DNA of 5,879 bases from Bacteroidota bacterium (GTDB lineage Bacteria; Bacteroidota; Bacteroidia; Bacteroidales; VadinHA17). The position numbers and the translations under genes are program-made. The stretch covers positions 1 to 5,879 of the forward strand of contig JAUWPX010000108.1 in the NCBI GenBank assembly GCA_030611395.1. The letters are read 5' to 3'. Below the pieces are notes generated by a model, which worked only from the letters and a program-made list of their open reading frames with translations, had not been told where the DNA came from and ran no database searches. Position 1 is the first letter of the stretch. The number at the start of each line of letters is the position of its first letter. Of this stretch, positions 4,176 to 5,879 are shown one piece after another.

Positions 4176-5879
4176 TCAATTTCCCTTTCCCGGTTTATAA
4201 ATCACGCCTTTCCTGTTTTTTCCGTCAATAACAACAAGCAGAGGCTCAGAAAACCTTATATGCCGTATAAAATCATCTTCATATATGGCTTCCAAACTAT
4301 CCAGGAATTTAATATCATAATAGCCATCATTCATAAAGGGATTTATGGTAAAATATCCCACCCTGAATGATGTAAGATTCTGGAAAAAATGTGTTCCCTG
4401 GCTTGGATCGATCCTGTAGTTATCCAATCCCGATTCAATGATCACTCTTGCCTGTGAGATCTGGGTCCATTTTGTGGGTATACCCAGCCAATGATCAGTT
4501 GAGCCCCATCGCCCGGGCCCTATGAGAATGTAGTTCTTACCCTCACCGGCAAACTTAGTATTTATTTTATCAATTTCATCAGCTATCTTTTCGTTAAAAG
4601 AGGCATCAAAAGCATCAGGTTTAACATATACAAGATCACGAATTCCATTTAGAACTCCATTTCCCAGAGCAGAATCAGAAATAATGAGTGCATCTTCACT
4701 CTTTACATCATCAAGAATAATGGAATCAAATTGTTCATCATTAACTACCGGCCTTATCTGTAAAAAACTAAACTCCTTAGGAGATCCTTCAGGAGTATCC
4801 ATATTTACAGCAAATTCTATTTCGATATGGTTATTCATTTGATTTTTACCAATCTCAAGAAGATCCCGGAGTATCTCAGCCAGAGGAAATGTATTGTGTT
4901 CCAGGATATTGGAAAAAGTTATTACCGGTTTACCTGAGCCGGAATATCCATTCCGCAGAATATTATTCTCAAAATCGAATGTTGAAGCCACCCATTTCAG
5001 AGTATCATCATTTTTTGCTTCCCGTACAGGTAAACTAAGAATATTAACCCCATCATCAACTGAAGGAACAAAACTATCCATATCCAGATCAAGCGCAAGA
5101 AACTGCTTTTGTGATTCTCTCAATGCTAACTCCGGTGATGATAACTGAAGAACTTTACGAGGATATTTAGGAGAAAAGCGAAGAGTAGCACCACCATCAA
5201 CAACCAATTTACCAAGTCCCATTGCAACATTGGCTATTCCATCTTCAGGCTTTTCAGATCCGATTGGATAGAAATTAAGTGACCTTGCCACACCCGAAAT
5301 TGTTGGATAGAACCAATTATTATATTGATTCCCACAAACCTCCTGCAATATTATTCCCATTTTTTCTTCGTCAATAACGTTAGCTGTTGCTGTCATATAT
5401 GCTTTGCTGCTCTTGAAATAAACCGAAGCATATACTTGCTTAATAGCATCAGCAAGCTTTGCAAGCATTACCTTGCTATCATGATGCGGAGGAATCATAT
5501 AAGTGGAGTAAATACCGGCAAATGGCTGGTAATGTGAATCTTCCAATTTGCTTGAAGACCTTACAGCGATAGGGATATTTCCCGATACCTTAAGAAAAGC
5601 ATTTATATCCTGGTAAATCCAACGGGGTAATTCAGCTTTAGTAAAATATTGAAGTATCTCATCATCAGAAAGATCAGACAACCCAATTTTGTACAGATCG
5701 TTATTCTCCATAAACTCATCAAAGACGTCGGTGCATAAAACCACTGTCCTTGGAATAGTGATCACAACATCTTTATATTTACTGAAAAGTTTTTTATCCT
5801 TTATAAGGGAATTGACAAAAGCTAGCCCCCTCGCTTTAGCCCCGATTGAACCCTCGCCTATTCGTGAAAAAACCAAATA
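4176..5879 (-). CDS. PEP/pyruvate-binding (PPDK_N ATP-grasp) protein with noncanonical C-terminus, 5' end missing
   Basis: The frame is open from the right edge (Tyr-Leu at 5879-5874; no start seen) to TGA at 4176, about 568 residues. Numbering from the Leu codon at 5876, residues 1-380 form the nucleotide-binding ATP-grasp domain of PEP synthase/pyruvate phosphate dikinase: GSIGAKARGL with Lys14, PIAVRSSSKLED with Arg106, GGATLRFSPKYPR (228-240), IEIEFAV with Glu354 and FLQIRPV with Gln373/Arg375. These match the ATP-contact residues of dikinases, so the domain looks active. Residues 380-566 contain no standard GGxTxH phosphohistidine motif and no TIM barrel. They carry LIGPGRWGSTDHWLGIP (451-467) and DPSQGTHFFQNLT (490-502), blocks I recall as conserved in Bacteroidota PEP/pyruvate-binding proteins of unknown role. 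A regulatory N-terminal domain may lie outside the window. Substrate and phosphate acceptor are unknown, so I would not call it ppsA. Confidence 0.85.
   Translation of the reverse strand, partial: YLVFSRIGEGSIGAKARGLAFVNSLIKDKKLFSKYKDVVITIPRTVVLCTDVFDEFMENNDLYKIGLSDLSDDEILQYFTKAELPRWIYQDINAFLKVSGNIPIAVRSSSKLEDSHYQPFAGIYSTYMIPPHHDSKVMLAKLADAIKQVYASVYFKSSKAYMTATANVIDEEKMGIILQEVCGNQYNNWFYPTISGVARSLNFYPIGSEKPEDGIANVAMGLGKLVVDGGATLRFSPKYPRKVLQLSSPELALRESQKQFLALDLDMDSFVPSVDDGVNILSLPVREAKNDDTLKWVASTFDFENNILRNGYSGSGKPVITFSNILEHNTFPLAEILRDLLEIGKNQMNNHIEIEFAVNMDTPEGSPKEFSFLQIRPVVNDEQFDSIILDDVKSEDALIISDSALGNGVLNGIRDLVYVKPDAFDASFNEKIADEIDKINTKFAGEGKNYILIGPGRWGSTDHWLGIPTKWTQISQARVIIESGLDNYRIDPSQGTHFFQNLTSFRVGYFTINPFMNDGYYDIKFLDSLEAIYEDDFIRHIRFSEPLLVVIDGKNRKGVIYKPGKGN

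Noticed and set aside
4894..5537. Plus-strand frames opposite the PEP/pyruvate-binding gene
   Set aside because: Short, antisense to a motif-bearing coding region and without recognisable protein features.
5874..5876. TTG at 5876 as the start of the PEP/pyruvate-binding protein
   Set aside because: The frame is still open at the window edge, and the ATP-grasp motif begins only a few residues later, so the true start is almost certainly outside the window.
1..5879. A defence, mobile or secondary-metabolite system hidden in the window
   Set aside because: No transposase, integrase, terminal inverted repeats, CRISPR-like spaced repeats, nuclease or toxin motifs were seen; the genes are metabolic housekeeping apart from the PEP synthase-like protein.

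Overview
The window looks like chromosomal housekeeping DNA from a Gram-negative Bacteroidota-type bacterium, probably one of the lineages that makes menaquinone by the futalosine route. Four things point there: AT-rich sequence, A/T-rich leaders without Shine-Dalgarno motifs before the start codons, TAnnTTTG-like -7 boxes upstream of three genes, and a PEP/pyruvate-binding protein of a type I associate with Bacteroidota. The phylum assignment is inference; no rRNA or other marker is present.

Left block, minus strand, read right to left: futalosine hydrolase (mqnB, 1746-1063), then 1,4-dihydroxy-6-naphthoate synthase (mqnD, 1026-196), then the first 169 bases of an HldD-like NAD-dependent sugar epimerase that leaves the left edge. 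mqnB and mqnD are two non-consecutive steps of the futalosine menaquinone pathway; mqnA, mqnC and mqnE are not here. The epimerase frame carries an in-frame TAA at codon 40, with family-like sequence on both sides of it.

Centre, plus strand: a 114-bp divergent intergenic region leads into a 6-pyruvoyl-tetrahydropterin synthase family gene (1861-2274) and, 9 bp later, GTP cyclohydrolase I (folE, 2284-2919). FolE makes 7,8-dihydroneopterin triphosphate from GTP and the PTPS/QueD-family enzyme uses that product, so the pair is a two-step tetrahydropterin module. The PTPS-family protein resembles animal PTPS more than E. coli QueD. A 241-bp spacer with two arrays of 8-bp period follows, then fabD (3161-4036), the malonyl-CoA:ACP transacylase of fatty-acid synthesis.

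Right block: a 139-bp spacer between convergent genes holds 7-bp-period repeats and a GC-rich 32-bp imperfect palindrome. Beyond it, a large minus-strand gene (4176 to the right edge, 5' end missing) encodes an ATP-grasp PEP/pyruvate-binding domain fused to a conserved-looking C-terminal region in place of the usual phosphohistidine and TIM-barrel domains of PEP synthase. It is the least understood protein here.

I found no mobile element, CRISPR array, tRNA, rRNA or defence system. The strongest candidates for a second look are the interrupted epimerase, the eukaryote-like PTPS next to folE, and the PEP synthase-like protein.
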